Shown here one piece after another: positions 54,039 to 63,342 of a DNA stretch of 64,000 bases (its first letter is position 1; each line of letters starts with the position of its first letter). A program made the position numbers and the translations under genes. This stretch comes from Bradyrhizobium sp. WSM471 (GTDB lineage: Bacteria; Pseudomonadota; Alphaproteobacteria; Rhizobiales; Xanthobacteraceae), in assembly GCF_000244915.1 (NCBI RefSeq), contig NZ_CM001442.1, forward strand, positions 5,270,001 through 5,334,000, in the 5' to 3' direction. The notes beneath the pieces were generated by a model. It worked only from the letters and a program-made list of their open reading frames with translations, had not been told where the DNA came from and ran no database searches.

Positions 54039-55403
54039 ATGCGTGCTCTTTCCAGATTTTGCCTCGCCAGATTTTGCCTCGCCAGACTCTGTCTCGCCCT
54101 CCTGGCCTGCTGGCTTTTCCTTGCGCCGGCATCGGCAGAAACCCGCGTCGCGCTGGTGATCGGCAATGGCGCCTATGCCAGTACGGCGAAGCTTCCCAAT
54201 CCGTCGCACGATGCCGAAGACGTCGCCGCCTCGCTCAAGCGCAGCGGCTTCGAGGTGCTCCAGGGCATCGACCTGCGCCAGGCTGACATGCAGGACCTCA
54301 CCATCCGCTTCGCGCGCGCCGCGAGCAAAGCCGACGTCGCGATGTTCTACTACAGCGGCCATGCGATGCAGTACAACGGCGTGAACTATCTGATGCCTGT
54401 CGATGCCGTGCTGAGCGACGAAGCCGACCTGAAGCGATTCGTGCGGGTGGACGACATCGTGAACGATCTTCAGCAGGCCAAGAACCTGCGCATCCTCATC
54501 CTCGATTCCTGCCGCGACAATCCACTGGCCGACATGCTGAAGCGCTCTGCGACTCGCGCCGCCTCGATCGGGCGAGGCTTGTCGAAGGTCGAAGCACCGC
54601 GCGGCACGATCGTGTCGTTCTCAACCCAGTCCGGGCAGACCGCGGCCGATGGCAGTGGTCGCAACAGTCCCTACACGACGGCGTTCCTGAAGCACATCGA
54701 GGAGCCGCAGGAGATCGGCGAAGTCTTTCGCGACATCAGCAGCGACGTCTACGATTCCAGCGGCAAGACCCAGCTCCCGGAGCTGTCGCTGTCGATCATC
54801 GGCAAGTTCTACCTGAACGGACCGGTGTCGGTCACGGTGGCGCCGGCGGCGCCGCAAGCCGCACCCCGGGCTGATCCCTGCACAGCCGCAGAGGCGCACT
54901 GGAAGGCCGCGGACGGCATCGGCACCCTTGGCGCCTACGAGGACCATCTCACGAGATTCCCCAATTGCATCTTCGCCACGCTTGCCAAGGCGCGAATTGA
55001 AGGCCTGAAGCAGAAGGTGGCGCTCGCGCCTTCAGGCAACGGCCGGACCGGCGGCAGCAAGGATTATGACGGCAACTGGGACGTGACGATGAACTGCCTG
55101 GCCTCCGGCAAGGCGCAGGGCTTCACCAGGGCCCTGTCGGCCACGGTTGCGAACGGCGTGTTTCATGCCGACGCCCAGGGCCAGGGCGCCGTCAACCGGC
55201 TGGAGATCGACGGCCAGATCCCGGCGGACGGCAAGACCACCTTGAGCGCGCGCGGAACGACGGGGGCGAGCACCTATACCCTCAACAATCTCGCGCCCGG
55301 CTCGCCATACGCCTTTACGGTCGATGCACAGTTCGACCGCACTCGTGGCAACGGCAAGCGCAACGAGGCACGCGCCTGCAATCTGGTCTTCGTCAAACGC
55401 TAG
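54039..55403 (+). CDS. Secreted caspase-like (peptidase C14) protein
   Basis: A 454-aa exported protein. Signal peptide about 1-33 (cleavage ASA-ET), itself containing a triple RFCLA-type repeat. Caspase domain about 34-245 with His108 (YYSGHAMQ) and Cys158 (LDSCRDNPL). A middle segment (about 280-325) has ADPCTAAEAHWKAAD and FPNCIFATLAKARIEGL with paired cysteines. The C-terminal domain (about 340-454, DYDGNWDVTMNC to RACNLVFVKR) looks beta-rich. It is a paralogue of 6349-8190 with a different C-terminal half. Substrate unknown. Confidence 0.87.
   Translation: MRALSRFCLARFCLARLCLALLACWLFLAPASAETRVALVIGNGAYASTAKLPNPSHDAEDVAASLKRSGFEVLQGIDLRQADMQDLTIRFARAASKADVAMFYYSGHAMQYNGVNYLMPVDAVLSDEADLKRFVRVDDIVNDLQQAKNLRILILDSCRDNPLADMLKRSATRAASIGRGLSKVEAPRGTIVSFSTQSGQTAADGSGRNSPYTTAFLKHIEEPQEIGEVFRDISSDVYDSSGKTQLPELSLSIIGKFYLNGPVSVTVAPAAPQAAPRADPCTAAEAHWKAADGIGTLGAYEDHLTRFPNCIFATLAKARIEGLKQKVALAPSGNGRTGGSKDYDGNWDVTMNCLASGKAQGFTRALSATVANGVFHADAQGQGAVNRLEIDGQIPADGKTTLSARGTTGASTYTLNNLAPGSPYAFTVDAQFDRTRGNGKRNEARACNLVFVKR
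54052..54096 (+). repeat. Tandem 15-bp repeat in signal-peptide coding sequence
   Basis: Units 54052-54066 and 54067-54081 are identical (CCAGATTTTGCCTCG); the third, 54082-54096, has three changes. They encode RFCLA-RFCLA-RLCLA in the signal peptide. Slippage could alter its length by five residues per unit without a frameshift. Confidence 0.85.
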
Positions 55404-55421
55404 CCGCGCATCGTCCAGCGT

Positions 55422-56858
55422 TCATACGCCGGTCTGGCTGATGAACTTTGTGTTGAAATAGCCCTCCATCGCCTCGGTGCCGCCCTCCGAACCGTAGCCG
55501 GAATCCTTGATGCCGCCGAACGGCACCTCGGGCAGTGCGAGACCAAAGCTGTTGATCGACATCATGCCGGCTTCGACCGCCGAACCGATCGCGGCCGCCG
55601 TCTTTGCCGAGCATGTGAAGGCGTAGGACGCCAGCCCAAAAGGCAGCCGGTTGGCCTCCTCGACCACCTCGTCGAAGGATGAGAAGCGCGAAATCAGCGC
55701 GAGCGGGCCGAACGGCTCCTCGTTCATGGCGCGCGCATCTTTCGGCACGTCGCTCACCACGGTCGGCTCGAAGAAATGGCCCTTGTTGCCAACGCGTTTG
55801 CCGCCGGTCTCGAGCTTTGCGCCCTTGCCGACGGCATCCTGCACCATGCCTTCGATGGCGGTGACACGGCGCGGATTGGCGAGCGAGCCCATTTTGGATT
55901 CGGGGTCGAGCCCGTTGCCGACCTTGAACGACTTGGCGCTGTCGACAAAGGTGTCGACGAATTCACGGAACACGTCATCCTGCACCAGCATCCGAGTCGG
56001 CGAGATGCAAACCTGTCCGGCATTGCGATATTTTGCTGCCGCCAGAATCTTCGCAGCCGACGTAACGTCGGCGTCCTTGAAAACGATCGCCGGCGCATGA
56101 CCGCCGAGCTCCATGGTGGCGCGCTTCATGTGCAGGCCCGCGAGCGCATTGAGCTGCTTGCCGACGTGCGTCGAGCCGGTGAACGAGATCTTGCGGATCA
56201 CCGGATGCGGAATGAGATATTCAGAGATCTCGGCAGGAACTCCGTAAACCAGGTTGATGACGCCATCGGGCACGCCAGCATCCGCAAACGCGCGGATCAG
56301 CTGTGCGGGCGAGGCCGGCGTCTCCTCCGGGGCCTTGACGATGATTGAGCAGCCGGCGCCGAGTGCGGCGGAGAGCTTGCGCACGACCTGATTGATCGGA
56401 AAATTCCAGGGCGTGAACGCCGCGACCGGACCGACCGGCTCCTTCATCGCGATCTGGTAGATGCCCGGGCCGCGCGCCGGGATCAGCCGGCCATAGGCGC
56501 GCTTGGCTTCTTCCGCAAACCACTCGATCACGTCCGCGGCAGCCATCGCCTCCATTTTGGCCTCGCCAAGAGTCTTGCCCTGCTCCATCGTGAGTAGCGG
56601 CGCGATCTCGTCATTGCGCTCGCGCATGATCGCGGCGGCCTTGCGCATGATCCGGCAGCGCTCGAAGGGGGCAACGTTTCGCCAGATCTTGAAGCCGGCG
56701 CTGGCTGCGGCGAGTGCCTCGTCGAGATCGGACTGTCCGGCATGAGCGACGGTGCCGATCACCTCTTCGGTCGCGGGATTGCGGACCTCGATCACCCTGC
56801 CCGAATGAGCCGGTCGCCATTTGCCGCCAATGAAAAGTTGGGTTTTCGAATAGGCCAA
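55422..56858 (-). CDS. NAD(P)-dependent aldehyde dehydrogenase (succinate-semialdehyde type)
   Basis: A 478-aa enzyme with all aldehyde dehydrogenase hallmarks: Asn152 ([10 protein letters not shown]), Glu250 ([10 protein letters not shown]) and catalytic Cys284 (GQVCISPTR). [11 protein letters not shown] and [17 protein letters not shown] favour the GabD-like branch. Start: TTG 56858 with an AGGAGAA site 6 nt upstream; a start at 56915 has no such site. It is downstream of, and on the same strand as, the liv-type ABC operon, 26 bp after its last ATPase gene, so it may oxidise an aldehyde derived from the imported compound. Confidence 0.92.
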   Translation of the reverse strand: MAYSKTQLFIGGKWRPAHSGRVIEVRNPATEEVIGTVAHAGQSDLDEALAAASAGFKIWRNVAPFERCRIMRKAAAIMRERNDEIAPLLTMEQGKTLGEAKMEAMAAADVIEWFAEEAKRAYGRLIPARGPGIYQIAMKEPVGPVAAFTPWNFPINQVVRKLSAALGAGCSIIVKAPEETPASPAQLIRAFADAGVPDGVINLVYGVPAEISEYLIPHPVIRKISFTGSTHVGKQLNALAGLHMKRATMELGGHAPAIVFKDADVTSAAKILAAAKYRNAGQVCISPTRMLVQDDVFREFVDTFVDSAKSFKVGNGLDPESKMGSLANPRRVTAIEGMVQDAVGKGAKLETGGKRVGNKGHFFEPTVVSDVPKDARAMNEEPFGPLALISRFSSFDEVVEEANRLPFGLASYAFTCSAKTAAAIGSAVEAGMMSINSFGLALPEVPFGGIKDSGYGSEGGTEAMEGYFNTKFISQTGV

Positions 56859-56884
56859 CGGATTCTCCTGTGGTCTTTTTTGCC

Positions 56885-57544
56885 TTAGGTCGGGATGGGA
56901 ATGGCTCGGTGACAAATCGCGTCCGCCGCCTTTGTCATCTCCGGCCCAAGATAGGAGCGGAAGCGCGGCTCGGCGACCAGAGCGCCGAAATCGGCCACGC
57001 GCGTCACCCCGCCGCCGGCCACAAAAAGGAATCGCCCGGCAATCTCGGCGAGAATGTCGAGGTGCCAGGCCGCTGTCGGATGCATGCAGAGAATGACCAG
57101 CCGGCCCTCGTCGCGCAGCTTGCGGAAGAAATCGAGCATGAAGCCGATATAGCCATCCTGCAGGTTGAACTGCGGTTCGTCGAACAGGTGAACCAGCGGC
57201 GTCCGGGTCGGCGACGGCGCCAGGAAGGCGGACGGAATGCGCTTGCGGAAGCGCCTGACCTGATAGGATTGGTGATAGTGGATCGCGAGCCGGTCGCGTT
57301 CCCGATATTTGACACCATGGATATCGGTGCCCGCGACCAGCACGCGCCCCGAGGTCGGGGCGTTCGAGCCCGTCATCATCTCAAACAAGGTCGTCTTGCC
57401 GGCGCCATTCGGGCCGACGACACCAACGATATCAGGTTCGTCCAGCGACAGGTTTGCCTGTAGCGTGAATGTCGGTCGGCGGATCACGCGGCCCCTTGTA
57501 TAGACCTTGCGAACGTCGTCGAGAACGAGCAGCGGTGCGGCCAC
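56885..57544 (-). CDS. ABC ATPase lacking the signature region
   Basis: A 219-aa protein with Walker [13 protein letters not shown] (41-52), a Q-loop-like HYHQSYQ (90-96), Walker [13 protein letters not shown] (118-129) and an H-loop-like LCMHP (152-156). Only about 22 residues separate Q-loop and Walker B, where normal LivG/LivF proteins have about 60-70 including LSGGQ. The helical subdomain is missing, with no frameshift. The GTG start (57544) directly follows the livF-like stop, so it is part of the operon. It could be a regulatory or inactive subunit or bind another partner. Confidence 0.8.
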   Translation of the reverse strand: MAAPLLVLDDVRKVYTRGRVIRRPTFTLQANLSLDEPDIVGVVGPNGAGKTTLFEMMTGSNAPTSGRVLVAGTDIHGVKYRERDRLAIHYHQSYQVRRFRKRIPSAFLAPSPTRTPLVHLFDEPQFNLQDGYIGFMLDFFRKLRDEGRLVILCMHPTAAWHLDILAEIAGRFLFVAGGGVTRVADFGALVAEPRFRSYLGPEMTKAADAICHRAIPIPT

Positions 57545-58246
57545 TTATTGTACTCCCAGCAAGCGCTGACGAAGCCCGCGATCATCCCGCAAGACCGCGG
57601 CCTCCCCGGTCCAGACGATCCGGCCGCGATCGATCACCGCGGCATGGTCTGCGACCGATAGCGCGATCTCGGCGTTCTGCTCCACAACCAGCGAGGCAAT
57701 GCCCTCGTCCTTCATGCGCAGAATCGTCGCAAGCACGTCGCCGACGATTTTCGGCGCCAGTCCCTGGCTCGGCTCGTCGAACAGCACCAGTCCCGGCGAG
57801 CCGACCAGCGCGCGGGCGATCGCCACCATCTGCATTTCGCCGCCCGACAGGTTTTCGCAGTCGCGCTCCATGAGATATTCGAGCGGCGAGAAGATCGCAG
57901 CGGCCTCCTTGACGCTCCAGTGGCGAAAGCGCGTGCGCTTTTGCGCGATCGACAGGTTGCGCGCGACCGTCAATGTCGGGCACAGCCGTCGGTCGTCGGG
58001 CACCCAGCCGATGCCGGCGCGCGCAATCTCGTGGGTCGGATCGCGTGTGACATCGTGACCGTCGAAACAAACCGAGCCGCGGCGCGGACGCGTCAGCCCG
58101 AGAATCGAGCGGAGCATGGTCGTCTTGCCGGCGCCGTTGGGGCCGAGCAGCGCAAACACCTTGGCGTGCTCGATGGCGAGCGAGGCGCCGAACAGCGCCT
58201 GGGTCTCGCCGTAGAAGGTATCGACCGCGTCCACTTCGAGGATCAT
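57545..58246 (-). CDS. Branched-chain amino acid-type ABC ATPase, LivF-like
   Basis: A 233-aa ATPase: Walker A GPNGAGKT, signature LSGGEMQM, Walker B LVLFDEPSQGLAP, H-loop VEQN. The opening LEVDAVDTFYGETQALFG is the LivF type. ATG 58246 overlaps the livG-like stop (ATGA). Acts with LivG on the LivH/LivM channel. Confidence 0.93.
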   Translation of the reverse strand: MILEVDAVDTFYGETQALFGASLAIEHAKVFALLGPNGAGKTTMLRSILGLTRPRRGSVCFDGHDVTRDPTHEIARAGIGWVPDDRRLCPTLTVARNLSIAQKRTRFRHWSVKEAAAIFSPLEYLMERDCENLSGGEMQMVAIARALVGSPGLVLFDEPSQGLAPKIVGDVLATILRMKDEGIASLVVEQNAEIALSVADHAAVIDRGRIVWTGEAAVLRDDRGLRQRLLGVQ

Positions 58247-58986
58247 GCGAACTTCCCGAGATTGGAGCGCCGCACCCATTCGTTCTGCTGCAGTTCGTGT
58301 GGCGTTCCGCGTGCCACCACCTGGCCCCAATGGATGACCGAGATCCGGTCAGCCAACGAGAACAGGAACTCCATATCGTGCTCGATGGCGACGATGGTCA
58401 GCCGCCCCTTCAGGCGTGCAATCAGGGCTGCGAGCCGCTGCACCCCGTCGGAGCCGAGGCCGGAGGTCGGTTCGTCCAGGCACAGCACGCGCGGTGCCTG
58501 CGCCAGGGCGACCGCGATCTCCAGCGCGCGCCGGTCGCCATAAGACAGGTCCTTGGCGCGGATGTCGCCCTTGTCTGCAAGCCCGACTGCCGCCAGCGCT
58601 TCGGAGGACTTCGCGGCAAACCGGCTATCGCCCGCTGCGGCGCGCGCGATATCGTGGCCACGGGCGCGAAACTCGGGCAAGCCCATCATGACGTTGTCAC
58701 GCGCGGAGAATTCGTCGAACAATGTCATGATCTGAAACGAGCGGGCGATGCCCTTGGCGGCGATGCGGTGCGGGCTGAGGCCCGTGACATCCTCGCCGCC
58801 GAGCAGGACTCGGCCCCGGTTCGGCTTCACCCGGCCGGTAAGGACGTTGAAGAACGTGGTCTTGCCGGCGCCGTTCGGACCCATCACACCGTGAAACTCC
58901 CCCTCCGCGACCGCGAGATCGACGCTCTCCAGCACGACGCGATCGCCGAAGCGGACATGAACGGCTGCGGCCTCGATCATGTTCAT
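58243..58986 (-). CDS. Branched-chain amino acid-type ABC ATPase, LivG-like
   Basis: A 247-aa ATPase: Walker [12 protein letters not shown], the LivG insert after it, signature degenerate as LSYGDRRALEIA (the usual LivG form), Walker B VLCLDEPTSGLG, and VAIEHDMEFLFSLADRI. Overlaps the livM-like stop and the livF-like start by 4 bp each, a tightly packed operon. Confidence 0.93.
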   Translation of the reverse strand: MNMIEAAAVHVRFGDRVVLESVDLAVAEGEFHGVMGPNGAGKTTFFNVLTGRVKPNRGRVLLGGEDVTGLSPHRIAAKGIARSFQIMTLFDEFSARDNVMMGLPEFRARGHDIARAAAGDSRFAAKSSEALAAVGLADKGDIRAKDLSYGDRRALEIAVALAQAPRVLCLDEPTSGLGSDGVQRLAALIARLKGRLTIVAIEHDMEFLFSLADRISVIHWGQVVARGTPHELQQNEWVRRSNLGKFA

Positions 58987-60026
58987 CGCCCGCTCCCGAA
59001 CAGCAGCCGCATCGCCGACGTACCCCTCTGCCGTAAGGCGCCAAGTGAGTGTTGCTGCACGGCAGCGGATATCGCGCCGGCAATGCCTTCGGGGCGAAAC
59101 AGCACGATCGCGATGAACAGGAGACCAAAATAGAGCATCCAGGCATTGGTCAGCGCGCCGATCACGTCTCGGGCGGTGAGGAAGAGAAACACGCCGATCA
59201 CCGGACCCCAGAAGCTGACAAGCCCACCGCCGACGAGCGTCATCATCACGACGTAGCCGGATTGATGCAGGCTCATGACGTCAGGGAATGCGGCGAGCTG
59301 AGCCATGGCGAACAATCCGCCGGCAAAGCCCGAAACTGCGGCCGACAGCGCAAAGACCGCGACCTTGTAGAGCCACACATTATAGCCAAGATGGCTTGCC
59401 CGAACTTCGCTCTGCCTGATCGCAGCGACCACGCGGCCATAAGGCGAGTGCACCAGCCGCCACAACGCGGCGGTGCCGACCGCAAAGACGGCGAGCACGA
59501 AATAGTAGAACGCGACATTGTCGTTGAGATCGAAAGACACAAGCCCGAAATCGGCCGGCAACCGTTTGATCTTGAGAAGACCGTCTTCGCCGCCGGTGAT
59601 CCGGTGCGATTTGATCGCCAGCGTCCAGAAGATCTGGCCGAACGCAATCGTCATGAAGGCGTAATAGATGCCGCGCCGGTGCGAGATGAACATCGCCACC
59701 AGCACGCCGGCGAGGCCCGCGACCGCGGCCGCGGCAATCAGACATATCCAGAGATTGGCAACGATTTCGAACTGGCAGAGACCGAACGCATAGGCGCCGA
59801 TGCCGAAATAGGCACCATGACCGAACGACGGAAGTCCGGCGGTGCCCAGCACCAAATTGAACGCGAGCGCATAGAGCGACCAGATCAGGATCTCAATCCC
59901 CAGATAATGATAGAGCCCGACCCGCGTGATCCAGAGCGGCACCGTTGCAAGCACGAGCCAAAGCACCAGCATCGTCGGCGTCACGAGGCGCGCGGCGTCC
60001 GGTGAAGATTTTGATTTCACAATCAT
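58983..60026 (-). CDS. Branched-chain amino acid-type ABC permease, LivM-like
   Basis: A 347-aa inner-membrane permease with about nine helices. Family blocks: LIWSLYALAFNLVLGTAGLPSFGHGAYFGIGAYA near the N-terminus, the cytoplasmic RVVAAIRQSEVRASHLGYNVWLYKVAVF, and FWGPVIGVFLF. ATG 60026 has an AAAGGGA site. Follows livH after 5 bp. Confidence 0.92.
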   Translation of the reverse strand: MIVKSKSSPDAARLVTPTMLVLWLVLATVPLWITRVGLYHYLGIEILIWSLYALAFNLVLGTAGLPSFGHGAYFGIGAYAFGLCQFEIVANLWICLIAAAAVAGLAGVLVAMFISHRRGIYYAFMTIAFGQIFWTLAIKSHRITGGEDGLLKIKRLPADFGLVSFDLNDNVAFYYFVLAVFAVGTAALWRLVHSPYGRVVAAIRQSEVRASHLGYNVWLYKVAVFALSAAVSGFAGGLFAMAQLAAFPDVMSLHQSGYVVMMTLVGGGLVSFWGPVIGVFLFLTARDVIGALTNAWMLYFGLLFIAIVLFRPEGIAGAISAAVQQHSLGALRQRGTSAMRLLFGSGR

Positions 60027-60031
60027 TCCCT

Positions 60032-60952
60032 TTAGGCCTCGAGCACGCTCTTCTTGCCCCACAAGCCGCGCGCGCGGAACGTCACGACGGCAACGAGCAA
60101 GATGTACATCGACAACAGCGACCATTCGGACGCGTAGGCACCGGCAAGGCCGACACACAAGCCGACCAGCAGTCCGGCCGCGACCGCACCCCAAAAGCTG
60201 CCGACGCCCCCGAGCACGATCACCAGGAACGCAGGAATAACGGCATCGACCCCCATATGCGGACGAATGCCCCAGATCGGCGCGACGATGATGCCCGCGA
60301 TCGCGGCCAGCATCGTGCCGAACACGAACACCAGCAGCCGCAATCGTGACAGGTTGATGCCGAGCGCGCGCACGATCTCACTGTCATGAGCGCCGGCCTT
60401 GACCGTCGCGCCGAACGAGGTCTTTTCTATCAGCAGCCAGACCAGGCCGATGATCCCGGCCGCGATACCTGCTGCGTAGAAGCGATAGGTCGACCAGATC
60501 AGATCGCCGAACAGGAAGCCGCCATTGATGGCGGACGGCACCTGCAGCACGTAATCGCGCGTGCCCCAGACCAGGCGGATCATCTCCTCGATCACCATCG
60601 CGGCGCCGAAGGTCAGGAGCAGCCCGTAGAGCGGATCCTTGCCGTAAGTGCGCCGCATGCAGAGCTCGATCAGCATGCCGACCAGACTCACGATCACGGG
60701 CGCGATGACCAACGTGGCGGCATAGCGCCAGCCGAGCGGCAGCGCGAGCCACGCTTTCGCAAGTTCCATCGGCAATGGCGGGCGCGGCCCCGTGAGCTGC
60801 ATGGCGACATAAGCCCCGAGCGCGAACAGCGAGCCGTGCGCGAGGTTGATCTGCTCCATCAGCCCGACAATGAGCATGAAGCCGAGTGCGATCAGTGCGA
60901 ACAACAGGCCGAGCGTCAGGCCGTTGAGGAGATGCGGAAGAAGGTCGAACAA
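60032..60952 (-). CDS. Branched-chain amino acid-type ABC permease, LivH-like
   Basis: A 306-aa permease. LLNGLTLGLLFALIALGFMLIVGLMEQINLAHGSLFALGAYVA is the classic first block; EKTSFGATVKAGAHDSEIVRALGINLSRLRLLVFVFGTMLAAIAG is the second. The start is uncertain: TTG 60952 (LFDLLPHLLNG) fits the family's N-terminus, while ATG starts further upstream overlap the end of the binding-protein gene. Transcribed after the binding-protein gene. Confidence 0.88.
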   Translation of the reverse strand: MFDLLPHLLNGLTLGLLFALIALGFMLIVGLMEQINLAHGSLFALGAYVAMQLTGPRPPLPMELAKAWLALPLGWRYAATLVIAPVIVSLVGMLIELCMRRTYGKDPLYGLLLTFGAAMVIEEMIRLVWGTRDYVLQVPSAINGGFLFGDLIWSTYRFYAAGIAAGIIGLVWLLIEKTSFGATVKAGAHDSEIVRALGINLSRLRLLVFVFGTMLAAIAGIIVAPIWGIRPHMGVDAVIPAFLVIVLGGVGSFWGAVAAGLLVGLCVGLAGAYASEWSLLSMYILLVAVVTFRARGLWGKKSVLEA

Positions 60953-61058
60953 GGTTTTGGGCTCTCGGAACTGGCATGTTTCACCCGGGACGCCGACGGT
61001 CCCGGTGCGCGGCGCACGAGATCGCGCGCCGCTCGTTGTGCGATGTGACGCACCGTCT

Positions 61059-62351
61059 TCAGGAGTCGACGGTCGGCACCTGCTCGTAGGGCGTGAGCTT
61101 GCACTTGCCGGCCGCCGCATCGTCGGCGGCGGATTTCGGCTCCGTCCAGCTGATGATCTCGAACAGATCGGTATTGTCGGCCGGCTTGGCGTTGCGCCGC
61201 GCCAGATAGATCGTCTGCTGCATCTGGTGCGTCATCGGATCCATGTAGGCGTCGAAATGCTGCATGCGGTCGGTCGCCGAGACCTTGAGGTTCTCGAGCT
61301 CCTTGATGATCTTGACGTTGTTGGTCGACCCTGCCCGCTCGATCGCACGAAGCAGTTCGCGCGTGGACATGTAGCCGTTGTAGGAGACGTTGCCAGGCAC
61401 CGGGATCGGGCCGTCCTTGTTGGCGGCCTGCCACTTCTTGACGAATTCGGCGACGCCGGGCAGCGGCAGCTTGTGATACCAGGTCGTGCCGAACACGCCG
61501 AACAGGCTGTCGGGCGCGCCCCACACGTCGGGCCAGTCCTGCTGGTTGTTGATCCAGGCCGGTTTGCCGTCGAGCTTGAGCTGCGCCACCTGCTCGCGCA
61601 ATGCCTTGATATCGTCGCCGCCAACCGCGGTCGCCACGACATCGGGCTTGGCCTGCTGGATCTTCAGCAGATAGGCAGTAAAATCGCGCGTGTTCTGCGG
61701 CACCAGCAGATTGTCGAGGATCTTGCCACCGGCGCTCTCGACCTGCGTCCTGGTCGCGGCAGACGTCGTGTGACCCCAGACATAGTCATTGGTCAGCAGC
61801 ATCCAGTTCTTGCCGATGGAGTCCACCGCGTTCTTGACCGACGCCTTGGAAAAATTGGTGCCGTTGCCGTCCCAGACGAATTTCACGCGTGAGCAGTTCT
61901 CCCCGGCTTCGCTGGGCGCGGAGGAATTGGTGTTCATGTAGATCACACCATATTTGCTGGCGACCTGCGTGATGGCGTTGGCGACGCCCGAATGCAGCGC
62001 GCCGATCAGGATGGTGCAGTCCTCGCGGGTGATGAAGCGTTCGGCGACGCGGCTGCCGGTGGCTGGCGTCGTCTCGGTGTCCGCGGTGATGAACGTGACC
62101 TGGCGCCCGAGCACGCCACCTTTGGCGTTGATCTCGTCGATCGCCATCTTGATGCCGCGGAAATCATCCTGGCCGCTGTTGCCGTATTGACCGCTGGCAT
62201 CGCAGGTCAGGCCAAACTTGATCGGTTTCGCGCCTTGCGCCCAGGCATGATTCTGCCGCCACGGCCCAAAGAAGCTGCCGGTGCCGCCGACGACACTCGC
62301 CATCAAGCTGCCCTTCAGAACGCTTCGCCGTGAGATCTGACGCCCTCTCAT
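61059..62351 (-). CDS. ABC substrate-binding protein with Tat signal (LivK-like, Peripla_BP_6)
   Basis: A 430-aa periplasmic binding protein. The N-terminus has a twin-arginine signal, SRRSVLKGSLMASVVGG, and cleavage near AWA-QG. The mature protein opens with KPIKFGLTCDASGQYGNSGQDDFRGIKMAIDEINAKGG and ETTPATGSRVAERFI, typical of the leucine/urea-binding class. Tat export suggests it folds, or binds a ligand, before export. First gene of the leftward operon with livH, livM, livG, livF, the short ATPase and the aldehyde dehydrogenase. Confidence 0.93.
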   Translation of the reverse strand: MRGRQISRRSVLKGSLMASVVGGTGSFFGPWRQNHAWAQGAKPIKFGLTCDASGQYGNSGQDDFRGIKMAIDEINAKGGVLGRQVTFITADTETTPATGSRVAERFITREDCTILIGALHSGVANAITQVASKYGVIYMNTNSSAPSEAGENCSRVKFVWDGNGTNFSKASVKNAVDSIGKNWMLLTNDYVWGHTTSAATRTQVESAGGKILDNLLVPQNTRDFTAYLLKIQQAKPDVVATAVGGDDIKALREQVAQLKLDGKPAWINNQQDWPDVWGAPDSLFGVFGTTWYHKLPLPGVAEFVKKWQAANKDGPIPVPGNVSYNGYMSTRELLRAIERAGSTNNVKIIKELENLKVSATDRMQHFDAYMDPMTHQMQQTIYLARRNAKPADNTDLFEIISWTEPKSAADDAAAGKCKLTPYEQVPTVDS

Positions 62352-62392
62352 CGTGTCCTCCCGTCTCAGTAGCCTTTTGCTTTTTGTGCGAT

Positions 62393-62431
62393 TAGAATAT
62401 TCATTCCATCTGTTATGTAAAGTAGAATATT
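62393..62431. promoter_or_regulatory. Candidate operator between RpiR regulator and ABC operon
   Basis: The 9-bp sequence TAGAATATT occurs at 62393-62401 and again at 62423-62431, start to start 30 bp, nearly three helical turns. The first copy contains the palindrome GAATATTC. This AT-rich stretch is the only shared intergenic region of the divergent binding-protein and RpiR genes. Confidence 0.55.
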
Positions 62432-62447
62432 TGATCCAAACGGGGAA

Positions 62448-63320
62448 ATGCAGTTAAACAGGCGACCGATCCGGAGATCCGACTCGATGAACAAGGCGGC
62501 TGGCGCCATGAGTTATGACGAACTGCGCGGCGCGATTGCGCAGCGGCACCGGGCGCTGTCCGGCCGGCTGCAGCAGATCGCGGAGTTCGTGCTCGATCAC
62601 CCGACTGATGTCGCACTCGGCACCGTGGCGGAGGTGGCGCAGCGCTCAAGAGTGCCGCCGTCGGCGATCGTTCGCTTCGCGCATGCGCTCGGGTTCGGCG
62701 GCTTCACCGAGATGCAGCAGGTGTTCCGCTCACGCCTCGTCGCCGGCGTCGCGCCAAGCTACAAGTCGCGCCTCGCCCGCATGAAGAGCCAGGAGAAGTC
62801 AGTGCTCGGCCGCCAGCCGGCCGCGGTATTGTCGCGCTTCGTCTCGGAAGCCCAATCGGCGCTGGTCACGCTGAGCCAATCCGTGCATGCGCGCGAACTC
62901 GACGCCGCAACCGCGATCCTTGCCAAGGCGCGCGACATCTATCTGCTCGGCCTCGGCGGCTCGTTCCCGGTTGCGATTCATTTGGCCTACGTGCTGCGCA
63001 AGCTGGGACGGCGTGTCGTCCTGCTCGACGGCACCGGCGGCAGCATCCACGAGCAGTCGCATGCCGCGACCACGGAGGACGCACTGGTCGCGATCAGCTT
63101 CCGAAATTACTATCCGGATACGGCGCGGCTGTTTCCCGAACTCGTCGCGCGGGGCGTCCCCACGATTTCCATCACCGACAGCCTCCTGAGCCCGATCGTC
63201 GAGGGCGCGAGCGTCGTGTTCGAGATCCAGGACATGCCTGAGCCTGCGCTACGCACGCTTGTCGCACCGATGTGCCTCGCGCAGGCGTTGGCGATTGGCC
63301 TCGATCTCGCAGCCGACTGA
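62448..63320 (+). CDS. MurR/RpiR family transcriptional regulator
   Basis: A 290-aa regulator. N-terminal HTH_6 domain (about 20-95: LSGRLQQIAEFVLDHPTDVALGTVAEVAQRSRVPPSAIVRFAHALGFGGF region) and a C-terminal SIS domain (about 140-275: AKARDIYLLGLGGSFPVAIHLAYVLRKLGRR). The SIS fold normally senses a sugar phosphate, unusual for a liv-type operon. ATG 62448 has GGGG very close; ATG 62487 (MNKAAGAMSYDEL) is a credible later start with GGAG 10 nt upstream. Confidence 0.9.
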   Translation: MQLNRRPIRRSDSMNKAAGAMSYDELRGAIAQRHRALSGRLQQIAEFVLDHPTDVALGTVAEVAQRSRVPPSAIVRFAHALGFGGFTEMQQVFRSRLVAGVAPSYKSRLARMKSQEKSVLGRQPAAVLSRFVSEAQSALVTLSQSVHARELDAATAILAKARDIYLLGLGGSFPVAIHLAYVLRKLGRRVVLLDGTGGSIHEQSHAATTEDALVAISFRNYYPDTARLFPELVARGVPTISITDSLLSPIVEGASVVFEIQDMPEPALRTLVAPMCLAQALAIGLDLAAD

Positions 63321-63342
63321 TAGTCACAACAGGAACAAGATC

